NCBI GenBank assembly: GCA_948567375.1
Contig: OX419755.1
Coordinates: 5,399,001 to 5,463,000 of the forward strand
Source of the DNA: Lunularia cruciata
Taxonomy: Eukaryota > Streptophyta > Marchantiopsida > Lunulariales > Lunulariaceae
Reading direction: 5' to 3'
Length of the DNA stretch: 64,000 nucleotides
Both the position numbers and the translations under genes were made by a program. The notes under the pieces are model-generated. The model did not search any database and was not told where the DNA came from. It worked only from the letters and a program-made list of their open reading frames with translations. Below are positions 23,850 to 34,560 of the stretch, piece by piece (positions within the stretch are counted from its first letter, which is position 1; each line of letters opens with the position of its first letter).

Positions 23850-25065
23850 ATGGTGCATTAACTAGAAATATTAAGAAATGTATACAATGGATTATAAAGT
23901 TAGATTTGGAGACCTCACATGAAAGATTAGAAGATGAGGATGAATATGGAGAAGTAGATTTAGACATGCTAGAATTATTGTTTGGTGAGTTGCAGTATGC
24001 ACATTTCCATAGATATTTGGAACCTCACGTTACTTACCCTCAAAGTAGAGAATTTGTGATTTAAATATTTTAGAAGTCTAGATGTGAAGGCTTTTTGACA
24101 TCTTACTAGAATGGATGTTCATTTTTTTTCAACATTAGTAGATTTGATAAAAATATAGTGTTTCAAGAAAAAATTATAAGCAAGAGCAAACACTTGTGTA
24201 GATCTAAGTAGCTCTAGCTCTTGATAGATTTGGACATCATGGTAATAGGGCTTGTGTTGCAAGGGGATTAAACATATGGGGCATTAGTGCATGTTTGATA
24301 ATTGCCTCTATAGATAGAGTTATGATAGCAATATTAGATTTGATGAGGAGTCAAGTTGCATGGGCTGAGCCCAAGGAGAGGAAGAGGATATCCGCTATTT
24401 TTGCATAAAAAGATTTCCGTGGTTGTGTTAGTTTGGGAAATTTTTTTCCTCTTTCTGCCCAACCTACTATGGATGGAGAAATCTATTTCAGCTGAAAGGG
24501 TTCATGTTCCATAAATAGCCAAGTGATTTGCGATGATAAAAGGGGAATTATAGATTTTACATGAAGTAAGTGTTCTATATTATGTTTTAGTAGGAGAGTG
24601 TTCTATATTATGTTCTTTTTTGTTTTAGTTTTGGTGGTACTTTGTGTACATTTGCATTATTTTATTAAAGGTTGGATTTGGTTTGTTTATTTGCAGGAAT
24701 GTCAAGGTCATATCACGACATGACTTGTTTGAAATAATAATCACTATGGAATGATTTGAACTAGAGAGGGGTGTCATAGTTTTGAGACAAAAGAGTACCT
24801 TTTAGGGGATTTAGGTTATGTACCAATGCATCACCTAGTCCTTGCCTTCAAGCAGGCATGAATAGAGGACAAGCAAGAGTTCAACCAATATTTGGTGAAG
24901 GCAAGAGTGATAAATAAGCATTGTATAGGAGTTTTAAAAGCTAGATGACATTCTCTTTGTGACCTTAGAATGCAACTTAAAGACAATAGTAGAAATGCAT
25001 ATTGGTTGAAATGGGTCTCATTTTGCATTATTTTGCATAACTTTTTAATTGGTAGGTCAGACGTT
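23850..25065 (+). pseudogene. PIF/Harbinger transposase pseudogene
   Basis: Two conserved blocks are readable. The first, from about 24214, gives LALDRFGHHGNRACVARGL, then RSQVAWAEPKERKRISAIF, FRGCVSLGNFFPL and PTMDGEIYFS. The second, about 24830-25050, gives FNQYLVKARVINKHCIGVLKAR and WLKWVSFCIILHNFLIG. This is the order of the DDE nuclease of PIF/Harbinger transposases (cut-and-paste DNA transposition): the sampled-helix GN block, the GCVG.DGT region and the C-terminal RVRNE.GVLKARW block. The first catalytic Asp position reads Asn, and stops and frameshifts occur throughout. A GT-AG interval at 24566-24696 (GAA|GTAAGT ... TTGCAG|GAA) looks like a genuine intron of the ancestral gene. Terminal inverted repeats were not located. 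Confidence 0.72.
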
Positions 25066-25379
25066 TGGTCAAAAGATGATGAAGGATTTAGCTATGAAAG
25101 TCAAATAGATTTCAGAAATGTCCTTTAGTGGAATAAAGCTTGGTCAAAGAAGACAGTAGGTCAAGGATGATGCAACAATGCCTTGCTCACCATGCTCATG
25201 TACTTGAATGAAATATGAGAGTAACATCCTTTATAATAAAAATATCATTTGCCTAATTCTATTGATCAATATCTTGTTGCAAAAATTGTTGTAAGGAATG
25301 TTTACATTATTTTCCCAAAGCTTATCAGGAATTATCATATGTTTCCTACCTCCACACAAACACCACCAAGTTCAAAAAT

Positions 25380-25480
25380 TGTAGAGAATTTGCTTAGAGA
25401 CACTAGGTGACAATGGGTGATACTAGGTGGCACTGGGTGACGCTCCCCATGGATGCCAAGTGGCACTGAGTGATGCCCAT
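25380..25480 (+). repeat. Short GGCACTGGGTGA-type repeat cluster
   Basis: Several imperfect copies of a 12- to 15-base motif (ACTAGGTGGCACTGGGTGA) lie together. Similar GGCAC-rich clusters are found at about 28405-28510, 42960-43290 and 46110-46320. Confidence 0.5.
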
Positions 25481-25799
25481 GGGCATTTGTCTATAGATGG
25501 TGGGAGTCACCAACCAGAGGTTACTTTTGTATTTTTCCCATTGTGCTCATCTCCACTTTCGTCGGGAGAATAATCTACACATAGTATTGGTGCCATTTGG
25601 TGTGAGTTTTCACGTTAGTGAACTGAAGGGTTTATGTTATGGTGAAACTAGTAGTTGTTTTGTGTTCATGTAAGCTCAAGGATTTTCTCTTGTGTTAAGG
25701 GAAGTAGGAAATTGAGTGGTGGATTTTCTTTAATGTTACATAAGCTCGGGTTTATTTGGATGTCACTTAAGCATTGGAGTTTGTTTATGTTATCTGCAG

Positions 25800-27345
25800 T
25801 AGCAAAAGGAGTTTGGGGGTGGGGGGAGGCAGAAAAATGGGGAAGTGTTTTGGCAGGAAAGAAGTTTGAGAAGGGAGAGAATTATCAAGAGTTTTGGGCT
25901 TGGGAAGAAGAGAGGATTATCAAAGATTTTGCAGGAGAGAGATATCGAAGTGTTTTGGCAAGACGGAAGAATTGGGAAGGGGTTTCTGCAGGAAAGAAAG
26001 AGAAAGAGAAATCCAGAAAGAAGATTTTGAAGGAGAGAGATATCGAAGTGTTTTGGCAGGACAGGAGAGAGATATCAAACTGTTTTGGCAGGACAGAAAG
26101 AGTCGGGAAGGGGTTTCTGCAGGGAAGGGAAGGAAAGAGAAATCCCAAAAGGATTTTGGCAGGAACAAAGAAATCTCAAAGGGTTTTGCAGAAAAGAGAA
26201 ATCCCAAAAGGAGAGAGATATCAAAGTTTTTTTGGCAGGACAAAAGAATCGGGAAGGGGTTTCTGCAGGGAAGAAAGAAAAAAGAGAAATCCCGAAAGAA
26301 GATTTTGCAGGAGAGAGATATCAAAGTGTTTTGGCAGGACAGAAGAGTGGGGAAGTGGTTTCTGCAGGGAAGGGAAGGAAAGAGAAATCCCAAAAGGATT
26401 TTGGCAGGAACAAAGAAATCTCAAAGGGTTTTGCAGAAAAGAGAAATCCCAAAAGGATTTTGGCAGGAACAAAGAAATCTCAAAGGGTTTTGCAGAAAAG
26501 AGAAATCCCAAAAGGTTCTTTGCAGGGGAGAGATATCAAAGTTTTCTTGGCAGGACAAAAGAATTGGGAAGGAGTTTCTGCAGGGAAGAAAGAAAAAGAG
26601 AAATCCCGAAGGGTTCTTTGCAGGAGAGAGATATCAAAGTGTTTTTTTTGCAGGACAGAAGAGTCGGGAAGGGGTTTCTGCAAGGAAGGGAAGGAAAGAG
26701 AAATCCCGAAAGGATTTTGGCAAGAATAGAGAAATCTCAAAGGGTTTTGCAGAAAAGAGAAATCCCGAAGGGTTCTTTACAGGAGAGAGATATCGAAGTG
26801 TTTTGGCAAGACAGAAGAATCGGGAAGGGGTTTCTTCAGGGAAGAAAGAGAAAGAGAAATCCCGAAGGGTTCTTTGCAGGAGAGAGATATTGAAGTGTTT
26901 TGGCAAGACAGAAGAATCGGGAAGGGGTTTCTGCAGGGAAGGGAAAGGAAAGAGAAATCCCGAAAGGATTTTGGCAGGAACAGAGAAATCTCAAAGGGTT
27001 TTGCAGAAAAGAGAAATCCCAAAGGGTTCTTTGCAAGAGAGAGATATCGAAGTGTTTTGGTAAGACAGAAGAATCGGGAAGGGGTCTCTGCAGGGAAGAA
27101 AGAGAAAGAGAAATCCCGAAAGGGTTCTTTGCAAGAGAGAGATATCAAAGTTTTTTTGGCAGAACAAAAGAATCGGGAAGGGGTTTCTGCAAGGAAGAAA
27201 GAAAAAGAGAAATCCCGAAGGGTTCTTTGCAGGAGAGAGATATCGAAGTCTTTTTTTTTGCAAGACAGAAGAATCAAGAAGGGGTTACAACAGAGAAAGT
27301 GAAAGGAAAGAAAGAGAAAATGTTTTGAGGAGAAATGTTGCAAGA
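25800..27345 (+). repeat. GA-rich higher-order tandem array (~97- and ~158-base units)
   Basis: At least twelve units are anchored by AGAGAGATAT. Anchor spacings are about 97 (26214-26310, 26527-26623, 26782-26880, 27038-27135) or about 158 (26623-26782, 26880-27038), plus one of about 217. The long unit is the short unit with an extra 60-base module (GGATTTTGGCAGGAACAAAGAAATC type). The + strand is so purine-rich that stops are rare, so long frames run in two or three registers on + and also on - (412, 389 and 188 codons). The predicted peptides are only reiterations of basic and glycine residues, so I read this as non-coding satellite-like DNA. Confidence 0.85.
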
Positions 27346-27680
27346 GAAAAGTGAGGGTTTTGGGAAGAAATTGAAGGTTGACAGAGAGGATCTTGGCAGG
27401 AAGTTTTCAAGAGATCAGTAAGGTTTTGAGAGGAACTTCAAGTGGAGAGGTTCTTGACAGGGAGTTTCCGGAAGATCAGTAGGGCTGGAGAGAAGCTTGA
27501 AGTGATAGGGATTTTAAGAAGAAATGTTGCAGGAGAACAAAGAGGGGTTTTGGGGAAACTTCAAGTGATAGAAGGTTAGGGAAGAATCAAGAGCAAGTCA
27601 AGAGCGTAGACCAGAAGTACAGAGCAAAAAAGGGAGAGAGAAAGGTGGTCTTGGATGAATGAAAAGATCAGTGGAGGTCA
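27346..27680 (+). repeat. Degenerate continuation of the GA-rich array
   Basis: The purine bias continues, with repeated phrases such as GAGAAATGTTGCA.GAGAA, GGGTTTTGGG.A.A and TTGACAGGGAGTTT, but with no regular period. Confidence 0.55.
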
Positions 27681-28900
27681 GGAATTGGAGTGTGAGTAGA
27701 GAAATACTCAAGAAGAAGACCGTATGGACTCACAATGACAGGATGGAGAAATCGAAGGAATTTTGCCAAGCAATGAAGACTTAGAGACATCAAGCGGAGA
27801 CTGCAAGCAGAAAACCAAACACTGTAAGGGATAGGAGTTATGACCAGGCTGATTTTGTGTTCTATACATGCTTGACTAGGCAGTGCGCTTAGATGCAAAC
27901 ATTATGCAATCAAGTCTGCTTGATCATCCTGAAGAGTTATGGATTTGAAACTTGGTGTGAAGTTGGAAGTGACTTTTCCCATTATCGAATGTGTGTGTAC
28001 AAAAATAAGAAATAGTAATAAAATGGAATAAACACCACGGTATTCAGCTAGGCTGCATAATTCAAACCGGACATGGAACAAAATTCTAGAGTTGAGTCAT
28101 TTGCATGACCTTTGGACTAGTCCTTGAATCCTTGAGTATGTGCTTGGCCAGACCTGACGTTATAGCAAAACCCACCACCCTCCTAAGAAGGTTAGAGTGA
28201 GGAATAGTCTAGAACAACAACTCAAGAACATTAGGAGCGGAACAACAGCAAAAAGTCTGCCCAGAGAGGTTGTTGTCACAAAGCTAGAAACAGAACCAGT
28301 GCCGAGCTTATGAGAACAAGCCAATATAAGCACAAGTAGCCAAGTGCCCGGTGCAATCTCAAGATCTCTGACACCGCTTGATGGCGCCCAACTCATTGCA
28401 ATGAGATGGCACTAGGAGGCACTTAGAGGCACAAATTTGTAAAATAATGGTTGTTGCAAGATGGCACTAGGAGGCGCTTAGAGGCACAAATTTGTAAACT
28501 AATGGTTGGGTGCACCTGTTGGTAACACAAAAAGCCGCATGTTGGCATTGATTGATGCTCATGATTTGATATTTTGGAGTGGAAATTGGGGTTAAGTCTA
28601 GATGAAATTTAAATATTGAGAGTGCATTTTATAGATATATTTGATCATGGTATCGATAAATTTTTCATATGGAAGCCTATATAAAACACTCCCTTCCTTC
28701 TAAGTTTGACAATTCTCAAATTGACTAGAAGTTTTGGAAGATTCCAAGGGGAAAATCAATCATTTTGGTTTTGCACCTTTCAAAACATCTTCATAAGCCA
28801 TTTTTGGGTTGAACAAGGAGGTTTGAGAGAGTTTTGAGGCATTGGGACCAGAAACTGAGCATATTTAAAAATTGAGTAGAAATTGAGGTTATTTCAAAAT
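27680..28900. other. Repeat-derived DNA without a gene
   Basis: No coding similarity was seen. A direct repeat occupies about 28405-28510. Confidence 0.4.
28405..28510 (+). repeat. Tandem duplication of a 56-base unit
   Basis: Two near-identical copies of a segment starting AGATGGCACTAGGAGGC and ending AAATTTGTAAA.TAATGGTTG lie head to tail. Confidence 0.8.
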
Positions 28901-28924
28901 TGAGGAGAAGTGTAATACCAATAA

Positions 28925-29240
28925 CTAGATAGATGATCTGGAGATGAAATTTGGTTTGGTAAAATCTTGAAGGATGTTATACATGATGGACTAAATAGAT
29001 AAGCTAGAGGTATCACCAAAAGATTATTTCTACCAATAGTCCAAAAACTAAAACATGCTTTGAAGCTTTAGAATCAATAGCCAAACATATGATCTAGAGG
29101 TGAACTTGGAGTGGTAACATCTAAAAGGATGTTACACATGATAGAGACTGTAGATCAGATAGAGGTATCCCTAAGAGAGCACTTCTACTAATAGTGAAGA
29201 AGCAAAAATAGGCCTCAAAACTTTAGATACAATTTCAAAG
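28925..29240 (+). repeat. Diverged tandem duplication, ~155-base period
   Basis: The blocks ATGATCTGGAGATGAA ... AAGGATGTTATACATGAT ... TAGAGGTATC (from about 28933) and ATGATCTAGAGGTGAA ... AAGGATGTTACACATGAT ... TAGAGGTATC (from about 29090) are two copies of one unit, each ending in a run that shares TTCTAC.AATAGT. Confidence 0.7.
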
Positions 29241-30300
29241 GCCTAAATAGATGAATTAGGCACAAAAAATGTGTAGATCCTCTCCCCCAAAGGAGGAAAG
29301 GCTGCACTTCCCTCCCCTTGGTTTGTCTCACCAAGAGCTTTCCAATAGTACCTCACCTACATGATTCTGAGATTCTTATAAGAAGATTCCCTAAAAGATC
29401 CCTCTAGTCAAAGCCTATTTGATCAACCAGATGGGACCAGGACCGATATATCACCATCTAAGCAAGTAATCTAAGGGTGGAGCTTGACAATGACAGGTCA
29501 CCTATCCATGTACCTAATCATATGGTGGAGCTTCCTTGGAGGAGATCCTCCTTGGCTATATAATAAAGAGAAGGTGCTCCTTTGGACAAGACATTGGAGG
29601 ACTGAGGGTAAAATTTGTGTTTTCTCTCTTATACTCTCTTGAAGAGTTCTCTTGTCCTCAGAGTAGTACAAGAAGGAGAAGAGAAGGTTCAGAATAGAGT
29701 AGAGTGGAGTTTTGAGAGGAGTGAGTAGAAGGGGACTATTTTGGGAAGAGAAGTAGAGGAGAAGTTCATTTTGAACTAAGTGAGAGCAAGTAAGCAAGCA
29801 ATTTGCAAGCAGTCCAATTCACTTGAATTTCATTCTCCATTGCAGAAATTTGGGGTTACGAGAAGATTGTTGATGGATAAGACATGAGGAACATGCAAGG
29901 AGATTGGTTGATTGGATTCCACACCATGAACCACCTAGTGAACTTCATCAAATGGTGCTGGCTCGATAAGCATCAAATTTGGATTGCTATAAATGGAATC
30001 AAAGAGGTCAATCTTGATGTATTCAAGCTCAAAATCACATTTGGCTTACATTACCCATGTCCCGAGGTATTCCCAATGCATTCCTCATTCATTTTCTGCA
30101 AGTTTTGTCAAGTTTTCTATTTTTTCTCAAATTTTGGAAGAGAATTTCAATCAAGGGGTCTCAATGTACAGCACCTACAAGCGTCAACCAGCACCTCTTG
30201 GTCTCATCTTGCAGCACCCTTGTAGCCCTAAACCCTAAATCCTCCCCATCCCACAATGCCAACAAGCATCATCTAGCGTGGTAGCGCTCGTAGCTACGCT
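29240..30300. other. Unassigned repeat-derived stretch
   Basis: A TATATAATAAAG motif at about 29558 followed by a CTC/GAG-rich leader recalls an LTR promoter, but no matching second LTR was found. The frame 29884-30225 resembles no known protein. Confidence 0.3.
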
Positions 30301-30659
30301 TGTTTGATATCATCAGGAAAATAATGTATGCATACCATTGGTGCTATTTGGTGTGAGTCTTTTCTTTTATTTTACAATGAACTTGGCATTTTTTTATGTC
30401 ATTGTGTCTCAGAATTCATTTCATGTTACCTTGTCTTGAGAGTAATTTTTATGTTATGGTGAAGTCAAAAGTTGTCCCTGTAAGCTCAAGGGTTTTCTCT
30501 TGCATTACATAAGCTCAGAATTTTCTCCTATGTTACATAAGCTCAGGACTTTCTTTTATGTTACATGAACTCGGGAGTTTTGTGTGTTACACAAGCTTGG
30601 GACCTTTTGTTTATGTTATTGGGGTCTTAGGAGTATTTTATTTAGTGGTAGCCGCAAGG

Positions 30660-31460
30660 AGTTCTTTTTAATTCTTTTTTAGCTTTGAGAGAGTACCTTG
30701 ATGGACAGAAGAGAGAAAGGAGTTTTGGCTTCAAGGTAGTGCTTCAAGGTGGTGAAAGGTAGGAGAGAGAAAGGAGTTTTAGCTTCAAGAGATTGCCTTG
30801 AAGGTGAAGAGAGAAAGGAGTTTTAGTTTCAAGAGAGTGCCTTGAAAGAGAAGATAGAAAGGAGTTTTGTTGCTTCAAGAGGAAGCTTGAATAGGACAAG
30901 AGGAGGCTGATAGGATTTTTACTAAAGGAAGTGCTTTGGCCAAGAGGACAAGAAAATTTGAGAAGGGGAGTTTTGGGCTGGATAGGAGGGCAAGGAAATT
31001 TTCTCGAAGGAGGAGCTGGAGAGTGGGAAGAGAGGGAAAAAAGAAAAATCAAAAAGGGAGAGTGGGTGGAAGAGCTTGTGTGCTGAAGGAGCAAAATTTT
31101 GAGGAAGAAGACTTGCTTGGATAGAGGAGAGATTAATCAAATGTGAGGTCTAGAGAGGGAGAGATAGGGCTGGGCTTGGACAGCAAGAGTGGAGATTTTT
31201 GAAATTAGACTTGTGCAAGACAGAGGAAGAGCAAGGAGAAGGGAAGAATTTGAGAGAGAGAGACAAGGCTGGGCTTGGACAGCAAGAGAGGAGATTTTAA
31301 AATTGAACTTGTGCAAGATAGAGGGAGAGAAATTGGATGTGAAGGGCTGGAAAGAGAAGGGCAGAGGAGAGGGTTTTTGAAGGAATAGCTTGTAATTGTG
31401 TAGGAGTTTGAAAGTCTGGAGGGAGAGAGAGAAATTGAATGTGAAGGGTTTTGTGTAGGT
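30660..31460 (+). repeat. GA-rich repeat block, 5' flank of gypsy copy A
   Basis: Phrases such as GAGAGAAAGGAGTTTT.G.TTCAAG.. and GGGCTTGGACAGCAAGAG recur several times. The block resumes on the other side of copy A (41365-42450), so copy A is inserted in a pre-existing GA-rich region. Confidence 0.6.
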
Positions 31461-31912
31461 TGTCACGCCATTTGTAGTGCCGCATCTAGATTGCTCGGAC
31501 ACTGGAGTTCCAGTGATAGTAGTTAGAGTTATTTCAGCAGTATCTCAGAGACTACTTTTCGAAGGTCAGATTTTGTGTTTGGGGTACTGACTTCATGGTG
31601 GGGCCCACTGTCACTTTGCACCGTTTGCACCGTCGAGTGTGCCGTCAGCGGGACCGTTAGGGTTTCAGAGCTAGCTCAAGTCCAAGGGGTATAGTTTTGA
31701 AGTGAGCTCTAGAGAGCTCACTTCTCTGATGTTGAGCCTTCGAGTTCTTGGCTATGGTGGATAGAGGTCGGCGAGCATCACCTGGATTCTCTATGCTTGA
31801 GTGGGTGTGGCTTGACTGTAATCAATGCCCAATTGTTGGCAGTTTATAAAGTGATAGATCAAGTACTGATCTGAGTTGAGTTGAGTTGAGAGTGGTAAGC
31901 AATCTGATTACA
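31461..31912 (+). repeat. 5' LTR of copy A
   Basis: It starts TGTCACGCC and matches 40823-41258 (3' LTR) and 54900-55351 (copy B). The similarity to copy B continues past it into the leader. The similarity to the 3' LTR stops at CTGATTA(CA). A TATAAA lies at 31845-31850. A TGGTATC (31965-31971) agrees with the first seven bases of the initiator-Met primer-binding site, but sits 52 bases further in. By eye, the first 115 bases differ from the 3' LTR at about one position in twelve, mostly C to T or G to A, so the insertion is old. Confidence 0.75.
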
Positions 31913-32639
31913 GCAGGAGAAGTGAAGTTAGGGAGAAATTGGGTGCAGGAACTTTGAGTGTTGGTGGTATCTCCAAGCTCGGTGGATCGTTGGTAGCTCA
32001 ATTCAAGTTCAGTGTTTTCCTAGTGTGCAGAAGCTCATTCAATTGATGTAGATTTGGCAGTTAGGCGGACGGTGTGCAGAAGCGCTGGCCAAATTTTGAG
32101 CAAAGAAGGAGCAAATTTCAAGCAGTGGTTGTGATTTTGAGCTCAAGAGGTGAAGGCAGGACCAATTTGCTACGAGTTGGGCTCAGAAAGTCAAATTGAA
32201 GGTGGAGTTGTGAAGCTATTCTCATGAATTTGTGATTTGGAGAAACCCGTGTTGTCAATCTGGCTCGAGTGGAAAGTTAGCGGGGGATTTGGCGGACAAC
32301 CAACTTTAGGGTTTATATCAGATTTTACGTCAGATTTTGGTTGGGGTTTATGTCAGATTTTGGCCAGATTTGGAGGAGTTTTGCTAGTTTGGCGGACTTT
32401 TGTAGATTTGGAGAAGTTTTGCCAATTTTGGAGGAGGTTCGAAGTGGCAACAAGAAAGGTCTCATTTGGCTGAATTTTGGCGTTTTGAGGCTTTGAGGCA
32501 TAGGGCTATGGGCTATGAGAGGCTACAAAGGCCTAGAAGGGCCAACAAGCCAGCTTGTTGGCATGAGGCTAGCTAGTTTAGAGTAGATCTTGGTCATTGG
32601 TTGGCAAAATTTGCCTTTCTTGCTAGATTATGCACAATA

Positions 32640-32697
32640 GGGTTTGACCCCTAGATCTCTTGTTCTTAGACTGGTGCCCTAGCCAACTGGTCCACCC
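32640..32697 (-). other. tRNA-like (SINE-type) segment in the element leader
   Basis: Read on minus, the segment holds an A-box-like GTGGACCAGTTGG, then CTAGGGCACCAGTCTAAGAA, then a B-box-like GGGTCAAACCC, spaced as in a tRNA gene. The anticodon-stem pairing is imperfect, so it is tRNA-derived and not a functional tRNA. Copy B keeps the same segment at 56055-56110, so it was part of the ancestral element or inserted before A and B separated. Confidence 0.5.
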
Positions 32698-33251
32698 TCA
32701 CTTGTTGTCATGGTGATTATGCCATTGTTATCTATACACATGTAGCTTTGGCTAGGAGAGGCAGTTTGATCCCATTCTTGGTGATCCTGGTAACTTAGGA
32801 CTTAGATATGAATTTCTCTTATGTCAAATGCCAAATGGTGGCAGAGTCAATCCCGTGTTGTGTTATGATATGAAGGGTTTTCATTTAGATTTCTTGTGAT
32901 TGGATCCCCTCCATTCTCTACTTCATGTTTGTGCACCACGTTTGTGTGAGGTGCCCTGACTTTTGAGCGTTGGTGCTCGGGTGTGCTCTTGGTGGTGAGG
33001 CTAGAGTGATGACCAGTCAGACTACCTTTGTTTCTCTTTGGTGAGGTAGGAAGTGATGACCTGCAGATCATGAGAGTGCGTGTTATGATAGCAGGTTACA
33101 GGTTGCCCTTTCCCCTAGTGTAGTTATCTCAATTAGAGTTACATTAGTGGGTGGTGCTTAGTTGGTATTGGCACGTGGTGGTGTTGGCACTTGCGGTTGC
33201 AACTTGCGGTTGAAGTTGGTGGTTTGGGTTTGCTGTTGCAGTTACTTGGTC

Positions 33252-34560
33252 ATGACGGAGTTCTTTGGAGATTTTAGAGGAGTTAGCCCTGCAGTACACA
33301 ATGGGTTTACTCGGAGTGGTGCTCGGTATCAGCCTGTATCTTAGGTCCCAGTAAGGAAGTAGATTGACTCTGAGTTGGAGTTTGACAAAGGAGCTGATTT
33401 AGTTGGAGTGCACTTGGTGTGTCCGCACCGTTGTTGTGGAACATGGACGAGATTTATGGGGCCTCCAAAGGCTCTAGGCGTTACTCTGGTATAGTGGGTA
33501 CCATTGAGTTGGATGACTTCATCCATGAGTTTGATAGTTGGTGTGATTTGTAGCAGATGCGGAACCCGACTTTGTTCACACCCTTCATGGCATGGAAGGC
33601 ATTGTTTCAGCATCTAGAGGGTCCGCCGATGGATGACTACCATGAGTTCAGGAGAGCTCATTTGGAGGAGATTGAGTTATGGAGACAGTATTGGTCTCCA
33701 CACTATGTCTCCATCACTTTAGGGTTGGTGGCTAGGAGTAGATCGGCTATACCTACGAGTTCTAGCTTGAGTAGTGTGGGTGGAGCTAGTGGAGGTGCAC
33801 TAGCTGGAGATAGTGCTACTACGATTGGAGGTAGTGTTGCAGGAGGTGGTGTGGTACCGGGGTTTAACCCCATGGTGGAGTTCTTCCTGTGTTGGAGGCA
33901 GAACTACCAGGGAGTGCGGACTGACAAGCTAAGGAGCTTGCAGGAGTTCCAACGGAAGGCTGGAGAGAGCCTACGTGAGGCATACACTCGCATAAGGCGG
34001 CTGATCAGTTTCACTTAGGGAGTTACTGAGGCCCCAGCAGTCCAATTTTGGTATGGGATACTAGACAAGGAGTTGCGACGTAGAGTTTGTGATGTTATGT
34101 TGTTGTAGGCTACTTCGCTCACTTTGGCAGTGGTCTTTGGTTTGGCTGAGCATATTGAGCTCAACATGGTGGAGGAGAGAGTGGTGACATCTGGATTTGG
34201 TAGGGAGACCTCATCCACGGCTCTGACTTCTTCTAGAGTGCAACAAAGTGCACCACGCCTAGTTGGTTTTCAAGGACAAGGTGGACAGCCCAGATCCTAT
34301 GGAGCGAGTGGAGGGCCTAGTGGAGTTAGACCCTTACCCTCATTTTTGAGTCAGCAATAGCCAATGAGTGGTAGTGTTGCTTGTTGGACTTGTGGTGGAC
34401 CTCACCATCGGAGAGAGTGTACTCAAGGCAGTGGACCTAATACCTCGGGTGCATCACAGCCAGCATAGAGGCAGTGTGAGCATTGCCACAGATTTGGTCA
34501 CACTAGTGACCAGTGTTTTGACCTACACTTGGAGTTACGAAGTGGTAGGGCTACTATGGT
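33252..34560 (+). pseudogene. gag of copy A (capsid and two CCHC zinc knuckles)
   Basis: The probable start is ATG 33252 (MTEFFGDFRGVSPAV...). A frameshift before about 33550 moves the frame, which then runs to the protease. The stretch 33557-34018 includes the retrotransposon-gag signature LQEFQRKAGESLREAYTRI. Zinc knuckles are at 34382-34420 (CxxCx4.5Hx4C type, CWTCGGPHHRREC) and 34475-34516 (CEHCHRFGHTSDQC). They would bind RNA in the virus-like particle. In-frame TAG stops at 34016, 34358 and 34466 correspond to Gln codons in related positions. Confidence 0.8.

Larger units (their letters stand above)
25562..30680 (+). repeat. Direct-repeat pair flanking ~4.7 kb (25562-25815 and 30305-30680)
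   Basis: Both ends share, in order, GGTGCCATTTGGTGTGAG (C to T variant in the second), GTTATGGTGAA, GTAAGCTCAAGG.TTTTCTCTTG, repeated CATAAGCTC...TT phrases and a final GTAGC.GCAA(A)GGAGTT, each leading into GA-rich DNA. They could be two decayed copies of the leader of one retroelement family. The shared TGGTGCCATTTGG would be a deaminated primer-binding site of the TGGCGCC type. This is inference only. Confidence 0.4.

Noticed and set aside
25655..27063. 412- and 389-codon open frames
   Set aside because: They lie in a GA-rich tandem array, run in several registers and on both strands, and encode only reiterated basic peptides, so they are explained by composition.
30744..31502. Minus-strand frames rich in Leu, Ser, Phe and Pro
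   Set aside because: They are the complement of the GA-rich repeats, so composition leaves them open.
32640..32697. A functional tRNA gene
   Set aside because: The A and B boxes are only approximate, the anticodon stem does not pair well, and the segment lies inside the retrotransposon leader in both copies.
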